Below, in pieces: positions 24,062 through 32,022 of a stretch of 64,000 bases of DNA. Within the stretch, counting starts at the first letter, position 1; every line of letters begins with the position of its first letter. The notes under the pieces are model-generated. The model worked only from the letters and a program-made list of their open reading frames with translations, was not told the origin of the DNA and made no database searches. Source of the DNA: Sporobacter termitidis DSM 10068 (GTDB taxonomy: Bacteria; Bacillota; Clostridia; Oscillospirales; Oscillospiraceae); assembly GCF_900130065.1 (NCBI RefSeq), contig NZ_FQXV01000008.1, positions 1-64,000 of the forward strand, read 5' to 3'. The position numbers and the translations under genes are program-made.

Positions 24062-26098
24062 ATGAATTTCTTGAAAACTCATATGCCGTATGCTATGATG
24101 AATCCACCGCGGCGGGAATTGCGACTATCGTCGGACAAGGACGAATCCTGCCGCTTTTCCGTGGAAGACGGCGAAAATCTGCGGTGTGAAATGGGGCGTG
24201 ACATGAAAGACATTCTATCATTTTCCGTGCCGGGCAGCGATGCCGTTCATGAACTGCAGCTGGGCGAGTCGCTCATCCGCTTTGCGGCGTTTGATCTGCC
24301 CTATTTCAGGGAGCAATGCGTCGGCGTTTACAAGAGAAACGACGATTTTTTCGGCAAGGCCGCCCATCTGAAGGCGTACCTGCAAAGCTGCCACCCGTAC
24401 TGTAAAGCCCTTTTAAACGCGGATTTTGACAAAATTGTCCTGGACTGCGTGATCGACGATATCTGCGCCTCGGAAGGCGCCGGCCTGGAGGAGCTCTGGG
24501 TCAGGAATATGACGGCCCAGGACCGGCTGGGGCAGGCGCTTTTCAGGCGCATCACCGAATACAAAACAGGCGTGGCGATCAACCAGTGGATCAACCTGCT
24601 GCGGATGCAGGCTTACGCCGTTTCAAAAATGACCTTTGTTTATGGCGGCGCGGCGGCGGACGCCGGCCTGCACAAGGCCAGAAAGCTCTATTACGACCTG
24701 GTCTTTACCTCGACGGCGGCGGCCCTGGGCTTCCAGCCCGCCGACCTGCCCAAAACAGAGGTCGGCTCCGTCCCGTTCCTGCCGCAGTCGGGCACCATTA
24801 TGAAAGCGGCAGTCAACGCCATCGTCCCCGTGGTGAGGACACTGACGAAGGATGTCAATGCCAAAAATCCCCTGAAGGGCGGGGAATGTGTCCGGGACCA
24901 GATGGCCGGTCTTGTGCTGCGGGCCATGTCGGGTCTCGAGCCGCCCGCCGATGACGATATTGAAATGATCAGGCGCAAGTACGGCGCGCAGCCCGGTATC
25001 GTCTATGTCCCCGCCGGCTTCAAGGCCATCCTCGACCTGGAATTCGACCAAATGCTCGAAAAGGGCTTTTACATTCAGCTCGGCGGGAACACCCGCGTGC
25101 GGATGAAATATTCGGCGAAAAGAGACTCCGCCCCGGCCGATGAAATCCCGGAGCCCGCCCCGGCGGAGCCGGAGCCGGCGGCCGTAATCCCGGAACCCGT
25201 CCCGGCGGCGCCGGAGCCGGCGGCCATAGTCCCGGAACCTGTCCCGGCAGAGCCGGAGCCGGCGGCCGTAATCCCGGAACCCATCCCGGCGGAGCCGGCG
25301 GCGGCCGTAATTCCGGAACCCATCCCGGCAGAGCCGGAGGCACCGGCCATAGTCCCGGAGCCCGCCCTGGTGGAACCGAAAGCGGCGGCCGCGAGCCTGA
25401 TGCCTGTCCAGGAGAAGCCGCAGATGCTGACCGTCGTCCTGGAGCCCGACCCGGCGGAGCTGGAATTGCTGGCCAAGATCCCGGAGCCTGCCCCGAAGAA
25501 GCCGAAGACACCGGCCAAAGCCCCCGAGCCTGTCCCGGAAAAGAAGGCGCCGGCCACCGGCAAAGCCCCGCCGAAAAAGACAGCCGCGCCGTTCGACGCG
25601 CTCCCGGAGTTTGTCCCGCCGGCCGCGCCGGACAAAAAGCCGGCCGCCCTGGAAAGGACGGCACAACGGGACAAAAAGCCCCTCCCCAAGGAAAAAACGG
25701 CCCGGAAGGATAAAAAACGGCCCGACATCCCGCTGCCCACGGCGGTCGAGACGCCCCAAAATCAGAAGCCGAGCCCCATTATCAAGAATAGTGTGGCTGT
25801 TATGGAGACTGGAAATACCGGAAAAGTCAGGATGATCATCGGCATGGCCGAGGACCTGGAGCGGGTACCGTCCAAAAAACGGACGCTGCAGGAGGTCAAC
25901 ACGCGCTGCAATCTCATCTGGACGAGCATGAATGTCCAGACCGGCTGGAGCATCACCTCCGAGGACGCCTCCGAGTGGTTCCGCTATCTGACGCGCCTGC
26001 GCTACGGGATCAACACGGGAGAACTGGCGCCGGAAGCCCTCGATAAGTTCCTGGACGCCACGCTGGAGGTTTATAAGCTGCTGCCGGACAATTCATAA
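24062..26098 (+). CDS. Large unknown protein with a Pro/Glu/Ala tandem-repeat linker
   Basis: 678 residues in three parts. Residues 1-355 look globular and helical, with no family I can name. Residues ~360-445 are about six copies of a 14-residue unit of the type IPEPVPAEPEPAAV, followed by more Pro/Lys-rich sequence to ~575. The last ~90 residues are again globular (MIIGMAEDLERVPSKKR; WSITSEDASEWFRYLTRLR). There is no signal peptide or membrane helix, so this is an intracellular protein with two domains on a long stiff, charged linker. No good ribosome site precedes ATG 24062; the start is uncertain. Confidence 0.6.
   Translation: MNFLKTHMPYAMMNPPRRELRLSSDKDESCRFSVEDGENLRCEMGRDMKDILSFSVPGSDAVHELQLGESLIRFAAFDLPYFREQCVGVYKRNDDFFGKAAHLKAYLQSCHPYCKALLNADFDKIVLDCVIDDICASEGAGLEELWVRNMTAQDRLGQALFRRITEYKTGVAINQWINLLRMQAYAVSKMTFVYGGAAADAGLHKARKLYYDLVFTSTAAALGFQPADLPKTEVGSVPFLPQSGTIMKAAVNAIVPVVRTLTKDVNAKNPLKGGECVRDQMAGLVLRAMSGLEPPADDDIEMIRRKYGAQPGIVYVPAGFKAILDLEFDQMLEKGFYIQLGGNTRVRMKYSAKRDSAPADEIPEPAPAEPEPAAVIPEPVPAAPEPAAIVPEPVPAEPEPAAVIPEPIPAEPAAAVIPEPIPAEPEAPAIVPEPALVEPKAAAASLMPVQEKPQMLTVVLEPDPAELELLAKIPEPAPKKPKTPAKAPEPVPEKKAPATGKAPPKKTAAPFDALPEFVPPAAPDKKPAALERTAQRDKKPLPKEKTARKDKKRPDIPLPTAVETPQNQKPSPIIKNSVAVMETGNTGKVRMIIGMAEDLERVPSKKRTLQEVNTRCNLIWTSMNVQTGWSITSEDASEWFRYLTRLRYGINTGELAPEALDKFLDATLEVYKLLPDNS
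25139..25400 (+). repeat. 42-bp tandem repeat coding for IPEPxPAEPEPAAV units
   Basis: Six in-frame degenerate units in the linker of the large protein. Unit boundaries vary slightly, one unit being a residue shorter, as expected from slippage or unequal exchange that keeps frame. Confidence 0.8.
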
Positions 26099-26127
26099 CC
26101 CGCTGTTAAATTTGTAACAATATTCGC

Positions 26128-26156
26128 TTGATGTTTAACAAGCGATATGATAAAAT
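26128..26156 (+). promoter_or_regulatory. Promoter of the hydrogenase-maturation leader
   Basis: TTGATG (26128-26133), 17-bp spacer, TAAAAT (26151-26156). The spacer and -35 overlap a 7-bp inverted repeat TCGCTTG...CAAGCGA (26124-26145) that could be an operator. Confidence 0.6.
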
Positions 26157-26162
26157 ACGGTC

Positions 26163-26303
26163 AATAATAAGCTGAGCCGCAAGAGCTTCTTCCGGCAAAG
26201 CCAGTCCGCCGCCTGACACGAAGAGTCATCTGAAGTGGAAGCCCGCATGTCCATAACGCACGTATGGTCGAAATGCGCCTTTCACGGCGCATTTTTTATT
26301 TTT
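26163..26303 (+). promoter_or_regulatory. Structured leader RNA ending in a terminator: riboswitch or attenuator candidate
   Basis: About 140 nt lie between the inferred start site and the first gene. They contain short possible stems (AAGCT/AGCTT at 26169-26188, TGAC/GTCA near 26213, CCATA/TATGG at 26251-26267) and end in a strong terminator (26271-26297) that precedes the ribosome site. CGCAT near 26245 can pair with ATGCG of the terminator's 5' arm, giving a possible antiterminator. I could not match it to M-box, TPP, SAM, cobalamin, c-di-GMP, FMN or T-box consensus. Confidence 0.5.
26271..26303 (+). terminator. Intrinsic terminator inside the leader
   Basis: AAATGCGCC (26271-26279), loop TTTCAC, GGCGCATTT (26286-26294), continuing TTTATTTTT. 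Since it precedes the regulator-hydE-hydG operon and follows the promoter at 26128, it would act as an attenuator rather than only end the upstream gene, which stops at 26098. Confidence 0.8.
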
Positions 26304-26322
26304 AACTCGGAGGTTAAAACGT

Positions 26323-26586
26323 ATGGAAACACGCGTTGCCGTCGTCGGCATCATCGTTGAAAACATGGACGCCGTCGAGCAGCTGAACGCCGTCCTGCAC
26401 GAATACGGGGCGTATATCATCGGCCGGATGGGCATCCCGTACCGGGCAAAAAAAATCAACGTCATCAGCATCGCCGTGGACGCCCCCCAGGACGTCATCA
26501 GCGCGATGTCCGGAAAAATCGGCAGGCTCCCCGGTGTCAGCGCCAAAACGGCGTATTCAAACGTCGTCACAAAGCCGGAAGAATGA
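26323..26586 (+). CDS. TM1266-type putative regulator of the iron-only hydrogenase system
   Basis: 87 residues with an ACT/ferredoxin-like alpha-beta pattern: TRVAVVGIIVENMDAVEQLNAVLHEYG, then GRMGIPYRAKKINVISIAVDAP and GRLPGVSAKTAY. The family always travels with HydE/HydF/HydG genes and is named as a putative regulator of the [FeFe]-hydrogenase system; its DNA or ligand partner is unproven. GGAGG lies 9 nt before the ATG. It is the first gene after the leader RNA and ends one base before hydE's ATG region. Confidence 0.85.
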   Translation: METRVAVVGIIVENMDAVEQLNAVLHEYGAYIIGRMGIPYRAKKINVISIAVDAPQDVISAMSGKIGRLPGVSAKTAYSNVVTKPEE

Positions 26587-26587
26587 T

Positions 26588-27688
26588 ATGAAAGCTTTGA
26601 TCGACAAGCTCCGGCGGGACAGGGTCCTCAGCCGGGAGAAATTCAGGGCGCTCCTTGAAAACAGGGACGAGGACGCCGCGTCGTATCTCTTTGCCCGGGC
26701 CAGGGAGGTCCGGGAGGGCGTCTACGGGAAAGACGTGTATATGCGCGGCCTCATCGAGTTCACGAATTACTGCAAAAACGACTGCTATTACTGCGGCATC
26801 CGGCGGTCAAACGATGGCGCCGAGCGTTACCGCCTCACGGAGGCGCAGATCCTGGACTGCTGCGATAAGGGGTACGCGCTGGGCTTTCGGACCTTCGTCC
26901 TCCAGGGCGGGGAGGACCCGTATTATACGGACGCGCGCATGTGCGCCATCGTCCGCGCCGTCAAGGAAAAACACCCGGACTGCGCCGTCACGCTCTCCAT
27001 CGGCGAAAAGAGCTATGAGACGTACAAGGCGTTTCGGGAGGCCGGGGCCGACCGCTACCTTCTCCGTCACGAGACGGCCAATGACGGCCACTACAAAAGG
27101 CTGCACCCGCCTGAGCTGTCGCTGTCCAACAGAAAGCGCTGCCTCTATGACCTGAAAGCGCTGGGCTACCAGGTGGGCTGCGGGTTCATGGTGGGCTCGC
27201 CGTATCAGATGATCGGGGATATCATCGACGACCTGCTGTTCTGCAGAGAGCTGGACCCCGAAATGGTGGGCATCGGGCCGTTCATCCCGCACCATGACAC
27301 GCCCTTTCGGGGCGAGGCGGCGGGGACGATGGAGCTGACGCTCTTCCTTCTGGGCGTTCTCCGGCTCATGCTCCCCGGCGTCCTGCTCCCGGCGACGACG
27401 GCGCTGGGGACGATTCACCCGCTGGGGCGCGAAAAAGGGCTGCTGGCGGGCGCCAACGTGGTGATGCCGAACCTCTCGCCCACCGGCGTACGGAAAAAAT
27501 ATCTGCTCTACGACAACAAAATCTGCACCGGCGACGAGGCGGCCGAGTGCGTCCAATGCCTGAAAAGGCGCATCGACAGCACCGGGTACACCCTCGTCAC
27601 GGCGCGCGGCGATTATAAAAAGGATCCTGAAAAACTAACGGCGAAGAAGCATCTGACCCGAAAGAAAGAGGTAAACGCGCATGTATAA
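26588..27688 (+). CDS. hydE: [FeFe]-hydrogenase maturase HydE (radical SAM)
   Basis: 366 residues. The radical-SAM cysteines are C62, C66 and C69 (CKNDCYYC), followed by the GGED-like phrase LQGGEDPYYT and the C-terminal TTALGTIHPLGREKGLLAGANVVMPNLSP typical of HydE. It acts on the HydG-made Fe(CO)2CN synthon during assembly of the H-cluster's two-iron part. ATG 26588 lies two bases after the regulator's stop and overlaps nothing; hydG starts eight bases before hydE's stop, so the two are coupled. Confidence 0.95.
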   Translation: MKALIDKLRRDRVLSREKFRALLENRDEDAASYLFARAREVREGVYGKDVYMRGLIEFTNYCKNDCYYCGIRRSNDGAERYRLTEAQILDCCDKGYALGFRTFVLQGGEDPYYTDARMCAIVRAVKEKHPDCAVTLSIGEKSYETYKAFREAGADRYLLRHETANDGHYKRLHPPELSLSNRKRCLYDLKALGYQVGCGFMVGSPYQMIGDIIDDLLFCRELDPEMVGIGPFIPHHDTPFRGEAAGTMELTLFLLGVLRLMLPGVLLPATTALGTIHPLGREKGLLAGANVVMPNLSPTGVRKKYLLYDNKICTGDEAAECVQCLKRRIDSTGYTLVTARGDYKKDPEKLTAKKHLTRKKEVNAHV

Positions 27689-29099
27689 TCCAAAATCCAT
27701 GAAAGCCGAGGAATTCATCGACCACCAGGAGGTGCTGGACACGCTGGCCTACGCCGCAGCGAACAAGTCCAACGCCGCGCTCATCGGCGATATCCTCGCC
27801 AAGGCCAGGGAACGGAAGGGACTCACCCACCGGGAGGCGTCCGTCCTCCTGGAATGCGATATCCCCGGGAAAAACGAGGAGATTTTCGCGCTGGCCAAGC
27901 AGATCAAGGAGGATTTTTACGGCAACCGCATCGTGATCTTCGCGCCGCTCTATCTTTCCAACTACTGCGTCAACGGCTGCGTCTACTGCCCCTACCACGC
28001 CAAAAACAAGCACATTCCCCGAAAAAAGCTGACCCAGGAGGAGATCGCCGCCGAGGTCGCGGCGCTGCAGGATATGGGCCACAAGCGCCTGGCCATCGAG
28101 GCCGGAGAGGACCCCGTCAACAATCCCATCGAATACATCCTCGAGTCGATCAAAACGATTTACGGCGTCAAGCACAAAAACGGGGCCATTCGCCGCGTCA
28201 ACGTCAATATCGCGGCAACCACGGTGGAAAACTACAAAAAGCTCAGGGAGGCCGGCATCGGCACCTACGTCCTGTTTCAGGAAACGTACCACAAGGAGAG
28301 CTACGAAAAGCTCCATCCCACAGGCCCGAAGCACGACTACGCCTGGCACACCGAGGCCATGGACAGGGCCATGCAGGGCGGCATCGACGACGTGGGCCTC
28401 GGCGTTCTCTACGGCCTGGAGCTGTACCGCTACGAGTTTGCCGCCCAGCTGATGCACGCCGAGCATCTGGAGGCCGCCTTCGGCGTCGGACCGCACACCA
28501 TCAGTGTCCCCCGCGTCAAGCACGCCGACGATATCGACCCCGCCGCCTTCGATAACGGCATCGACGACGACACCTTTGCCAAGATCGTGGCCTGCATCCG
28601 CATCGCCGTGCCGTACACCGGCATGATCATCTCCACGAGGGAGAGCAAGGAGACCCGCGAGCGCGTCCTGGGCCTCGGCATCTCCCAGATCAGCGGCGGG
28701 TCCCGCACCAGCGTCGGCGGGTACTGCGAGCCGGAGCCGGAGGACGAGAAAACCGAGCAGTTCGACGTTTCCGACAAGCGCACGCTGGACGAGGTCGTCC
28801 GCTGGCTCATGGAGCTCGGCTTCATCCCCAGCTTCTGCACGGCCTGCTACCGGGAGGGCCGGACGGGCGATCGGTTCATGGCCTTCTGCAAAAGCGGCCA
28901 GATTTTAAACTTCTGCCATCCCAACGCCCTCATGACGCTGGAGGAATATCTCATGGATTACGCCTCCCGCAAAACACGGCAGCCCGGCGAGGCGCTCATC
29001 AAAGCCGAAATCCAAAAGGTGCCCAACGAAAAGATCAAAGCCCGGGCGCTACAGAATTTAGAAGATATCAAAAGCGGCGCCCGTGACTTCAGATTTTAA
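27681..29099 (+). CDS. hydG: [FeFe]-hydrogenase maturase HydG (tyrosine lyase)
   Basis: 472 residues. The N-terminal radical-SAM cluster is C96, C100 and C103 (CVNGCVYC), and the C-terminal domain carries the second cluster motif CTAC...C (FCTACYREGRTGDRFMAFC). HydG cleaves tyrosine to p-cresol and makes CO and cyanide bound to iron for the H-cluster. Length and both motifs are intact. The gene ends directly before a MITE-like fragment, which separates it from hydF. Confidence 0.95.
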   Translation: MYNPKSMKAEEFIDHQEVLDTLAYAAANKSNAALIGDILAKARERKGLTHREASVLLECDIPGKNEEIFALAKQIKEDFYGNRIVIFAPLYLSNYCVNGCVYCPYHAKNKHIPRKKLTQEEIAAEVAALQDMGHKRLAIEAGEDPVNNPIEYILESIKTIYGVKHKNGAIRRVNVNIAATTVENYKKLREAGIGTYVLFQETYHKESYEKLHPTGPKHDYAWHTEAMDRAMQGGIDDVGLGVLYGLELYRYEFAAQLMHAEHLEAAFGVGPHTISVPRVKHADDIDPAAFDNGIDDDTFAKIVACIRIAVPYTGMIISTRESKETRERVLGLGISQISGGSRTSVGGYCEPEPEDEKTEQFDVSDKRTLDEVVRWLMELGFIPSFCTACYREGRTGDRFMAFCKSGQILNFCHPNALMTLEEYLMDYASRKTRQPGEALIKAEIQKVPNEKIKARALQNLEDIKSGARDFRF

Positions 29100-29101
29100 A
29101 A

Positions 29102-29180
29102 TCCCGCCCACCCGCCCAATAAAAGGTATAGGGGCTGCGCCCCTATGACCCCTTTGAATTCGGGGCTGTGCCCCGGACCC
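29102..29180. mobile_element. Left-end fragment of the MITE-like element
   Basis: CCCGCCCAATAAAAGGTATA then GGGGCTGCGCCCCTATGACC and GGGGCTGTGCCCCGGACCCC match the left end at 7220-7290. It begins 2 bp after the hydG stop and lies between hydG and hydF. The gap 29100-29394 also holds an R1 copy and no gene. Confidence 0.65.
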
Positions 29181-29232
29181 CGCGGGCTGCGCCCTGGGCC
29201 CGGCTGAATCCGGGGCTGTACTCGCGTTCCGT

Positions 29233-29261
29233 GTCATTCCCGCGCAGGCGGGAATCCACGT
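29233..29261 (+). repeat. R1 palindromic repeat
   Basis: Copy with one change (CGCGCAGG for CGCGAAGG) that breaks the perfect palindrome. Confidence 0.8.
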
Positions 29262-29394
29262 CTCTTCGTTCGCCGGGCTCCGGCCTCGTAGGAAGCGGCT
29301 TCAGCGCGCCTGGTACTTATCCCCGTATCCACCGCCGCACTTACGGGAACGGGTTGAAAATGCCATAAACTATAAATTCCAAAGAGGTGACATT

Positions 29395-30609
29395 ATGGGA
29401 CTCAACGACACGCCGTCGGCGGACCGGGTGCATATCGGGTTTTTCGGGCGGCGCAACGCGGGGAAGTCCAGCGTCGTCAACGCGGTGACGGGGCAGGACC
29501 TGGCGGTGGTTTCCGACGTGAAGGGGACGACGACGGACCCCGTATACAAGGCAATGGAGCTCTTGCCGCTGGGGCCGGTGATGATCATCGACACGCCGGG
29601 CATCGACGACGAGGGGCAGCTGGGCGCGCTCCGGGTCAGGAGGACGAAGCAGGTGCTCAACAAGACGGACGTGGCCGTGCTCGTGGTCGACGCGGCGCTC
29701 GGAAAAACGGCAGCCGACACCGAGCTCATCCGGCTTTTTGAGGACAAGAAGATCAATTACCTCGTCGTCTACAACAAGGCCGACCTGCTGGCGGAGGACG
29801 CGGCGCCGGCGTTCAATGAGATATACGTCAGCGCGCTGAAGGGGACGAACATCGAGGCGCTGAGGGAGAGGCTCTCGGCGCTGGCGCCGTCGGAGGACAC
29901 CAAGCTCCGGCTCGTCGGGGACCTCATCAGTCCCTCTGATTTCGTTGTCCTGGTCACGCCTATCGACAAGGCCGCGCCGAAGGGGCGGCTCATCCTCCCC
30001 CAGCAGCAGACAATCCGCGACATTCTGGAAGCGGACGCCGCGGCCATCGTCGTCAAGGAATACGAGCTCAGGGAGACGCTTCAGCAGCTGGGCAAAAAGC
30101 CGAAGCTCGTCATTACCGACAGCCAGGTCTTTGCCAAGGTCTCCGCCGATACGCCTCGGGACGTCCTGCTCACGTCCTTTTCCATCCTGTTCGCCCGGTA
30201 TAAGGGGCTCCTGCGCGCGGCGGTCAGGGGCGCGGCGGCGCTGGACACGCTGCGGGACGGCGACACGGTGCTCCTGTCCGAGGGCTGCACCCACCATCGC
30301 CAGTGCGACGACATCGGCCGCGTCAAGCTGCCCCGGTGGATCAAAAACCACACGGGAAAGGACCTGAACTTTGAATTCACCTCCGGCACCGAGTTTTACG
30401 ACGATTTGTCGAAATACAAGCTGGTTGTCCACTGCGGCGGCTGCATGCTGAACGAGCGGGAGGTCAGCTACCGCCAGAAATGCGCCGTAGACCAGAACGT
30501 GCCGATCACGAATTACGGCATCATCATCGCTTACATGCAGGGGATTTTGAAGCGGAGCCTGGAGGTGTTCCCGGGCATCCTGGCGGAGCTCGGCTGGGAG
30601 ACCTCTTGA
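29395..30609 (+). CDS. hydF: [FeFe]-hydrogenase maturation GTPase HydF
   Basis: 404 residues. The GTPase domain has GRRNAGKSS at ~18-26, the switch TTTDPVYK, DTPGIDDEGQLG and YNKADLL. The C-terminal third holds the iron-sulfur ligands, a CTHH motif near residue 299 and HCGGC near 345, as in HydF. It is the scaffold that receives the two-iron cluster from HydG/HydE and hands it to apo-hydrogenase. AGAGGTGAC precedes ATG 29395. With hydE and hydG this completes the maturase set; the client within the window is the HydS-type protein at 53084-54820. Confidence 0.95.
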   Translation: MGLNDTPSADRVHIGFFGRRNAGKSSVVNAVTGQDLAVVSDVKGTTTDPVYKAMELLPLGPVMIIDTPGIDDEGQLGALRVRRTKQVLNKTDVAVLVVDAALGKTAADTELIRLFEDKKINYLVVYNKADLLAEDAAPAFNEIYVSALKGTNIEALRERLSALAPSEDTKLRLVGDLISPSDFVVLVTPIDKAAPKGRLILPQQQTIRDILEADAAAIVVKEYELRETLQQLGKKPKLVITDSQVFAKVSADTPRDVLLTSFSILFARYKGLLRAAVRGAAALDTLRDGDTVLLSEGCTHHRQCDDIGRVKLPRWIKNHTGKDLNFEFTSGTEFYDDLSKYKLVVHCGGCMLNEREVSYRQKCAVDQNVPITNYGIIIAYMQGILKRSLEVFPGILAELGWETS

Positions 30610-30624
30610 AGGTATTCAAGAGGT
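30601..30624 (+). terminator. Hairpin overlapping the hydF stop codon
   Basis: ACCTCTTGAA (30601-30610) pairs perfectly with TTCAAGAGGT (30615-30624) around GGTA. The TGA stop (30607-30609) lies in the stem. No T-run follows, so it may stabilise the 3' end rather than terminate. Confidence 0.4.
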
Positions 30625-30684
30625 CAGGGGTTTACAAGAGATCAATGGTTCAGTTGTGTTTTTGGGTATGAGCGGTCTCCTCTT

Positions 30685-30713
30685 TTGCATTATTTGCAGT
30701 ATTGTGGTATACT
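30685..30713 (+). promoter_or_regulatory. Sigma-A-type promoter
   Basis: TTGCAT (30685-30690), 17-bp spacer, TATACT (30708-30713), 33 bp before the small gene at 30746. Confidence 0.65.
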
Positions 30714-30745
30714 TACTTTATGTAAACTGAGGAGGCGTGTTTTTT

Positions 30746-30916
30746 ATGACGACGGAGGGCAAAATCAGACTCCTGGTAAGCAAGTCATTTGCGTATAAAG
30801 CCGGTTTTAAAAGAGCCGTTCTCAGCGGCGACACTGTAACGGCTGAAAAATGGAGAGAAGGATACCACGTCATTAAAGAGAAAATCGACGAACTGAAGGA
30901 AGAATTAGCCGGGTAA
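30746..30916 (+). CDS. Small hypothetical protein, 56 residues
   Basis: ATG 30746 follows GAGGAGG with a ~10-nt spacer and a good promoter, and codes for a helical, lysine-rich 56-residue protein (start MTTEGKIRLLVSKSFAYKAG, end KIDELKEELAG) without cysteines or a membrane segment. I know no family for it. It begins the A/T-richer region and precedes the QueG-like gene by 44 bp, so the two may share a transcript. Confidence 0.6.
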   Translation: MTTEGKIRLLVSKSFAYKAGFKRAVLSGDTVTAEKWREGYHVIKEKIDELKEELAG

Positions 30917-30960
30917 TTCTTTCATTAACTCTCTCTACAGCCCGCAGGGAGGAAATACAT

Positions 30961-31791
30961 ATGACCATTGAAAAGCTGCAGGAAATCACGGCGGCTATGC
31001 TCAAGCAGGATATTAACAGGGTCACCATGAATAATGCTGTTAGCCAAGCTCTGATTGGGTTGAGGTTTTATGACGATCCTATTTTCGGTATTGCCGATGC
31101 CGATGATCCACTGTTTCAGACGCTGCGCAAACCCGGTATCGTCGGTCCGGGGGCTCTGCTCCCCGAGGACATCCTGCCTGCGGCAAAAAGTGTCATATCA
31201 TGGTTTTTGCCATTTACCGCAGAAGTCCGAAGAGGCAACCGCGAAAGCATGACACAGCCGAACGATGCCTGGCGTCAGGCCCGTATCGAAGGGCAGGACA
31301 CCAATTTTGCTGTCGGTGATGCCGTTTGCCATGCACTTGAAGCAGAAGGATTTATCGCTGTCCAAGTATCAAACAGCGGCAAGTTTAAAATGCTTGCTCC
31401 TTTTTGCAGCAATTGGTCGGAACGCCATGTTGCCTACATCGCGGGGCTTGGTACCTTTGGCCTTTCAAAAGGACTTATCACCGAAAGAGGTATGGCCGGA
31501 CGGTTTGGGAGCGTCGTCACGGAGGCTGCGCTCCGGCCCACGCGGCGCGCATATAAAACACCATTTGAATATTGCATCATGTGCGGGGCCTGCGCTAAAA
31601 ACTGTCCCGGCTTTGCAATTGATCCTTTAAAGGGCGTATCTGAGGGCAAGGATCATATCGCATGCAAATCGTTTTTGCAAACGACGGAAGAAACGCAGCG
31701 CTGCGGCGAGGGTGAGCGTTTTCGTTATGGTTGTGGTAAATGCCAGGTAAATGTCCCATGTGAGAGCCGTAATCCGAGCGGTCTTCGATAA
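30961..31791 (+). CDS. QueG-like iron-sulfur protein (epoxyqueuosine-reductase-related)
   Basis: 276 residues. The C-terminal part has a ferredoxin motif CIMCGACAKNCP near residue 202 and further cysteines in CGEGERFRYGCGKC..C, matching the paired 4Fe-4S sites of QueG-like proteins. The N-terminal 190 residues (LFDDP-like YDDPIFGIADADDPLF; ERHVAYIAGLGTFGLSKGLIT) match the cobalamin-binding region of such proteins, but the C-terminal HEAT repeat of true QueG is absent. Function is therefore an unassigned reductase. GGGAGGAAATAC precedes the ATG. Codon use is more A/T-rich than in the HydF gene just upstream. Confidence 0.75.
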   Translation: MTIEKLQEITAAMLKQDINRVTMNNAVSQALIGLRFYDDPIFGIADADDPLFQTLRKPGIVGPGALLPEDILPAAKSVISWFLPFTAEVRRGNRESMTQPNDAWRQARIEGQDTNFAVGDAVCHALEAEGFIAVQVSNSGKFKMLAPFCSNWSERHVAYIAGLGTFGLSKGLITERGMAGRFGSVVTEAALRPTRRAYKTPFEYCIMCGACAKNCPGFAIDPLKGVSEGKDHIACKSFLQTTEETQRCGEGERFRYGCGKCQVNVPCESRNPSGLR

Positions 31792-32022
31792 TATAGACTT
31801 GTATCTAACCACATAATATCTTTAAACCTATATACAAATGGTTTGTTTTAGTGTAAGCTGATTATAATACAATGACGGATATCATCGTAATGCACTTGCA
31901 AATTATAGGGTGGAACGCTCTTTAACGGGTGGTCCACCCTTTAAAAATAGACGATTAAATGACAAAGTATGCCTATTGCTTCTATGTGCTTTATGGTGAA
32001 GATTAAGGGGAAAACAAAATTA

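Noticed and set aside
26163-26270. Known riboswitch classes (cobalamin, c-di-GMP, T-box) for the hydE leader
   Set aside because: AAAGCCAGTCCGCCGCCTGAC looked briefly like a B12-box or c-di-GMP core, but the remaining conserved blocks of either class, and the T-box GGGTGGNACCGCG, are missing.
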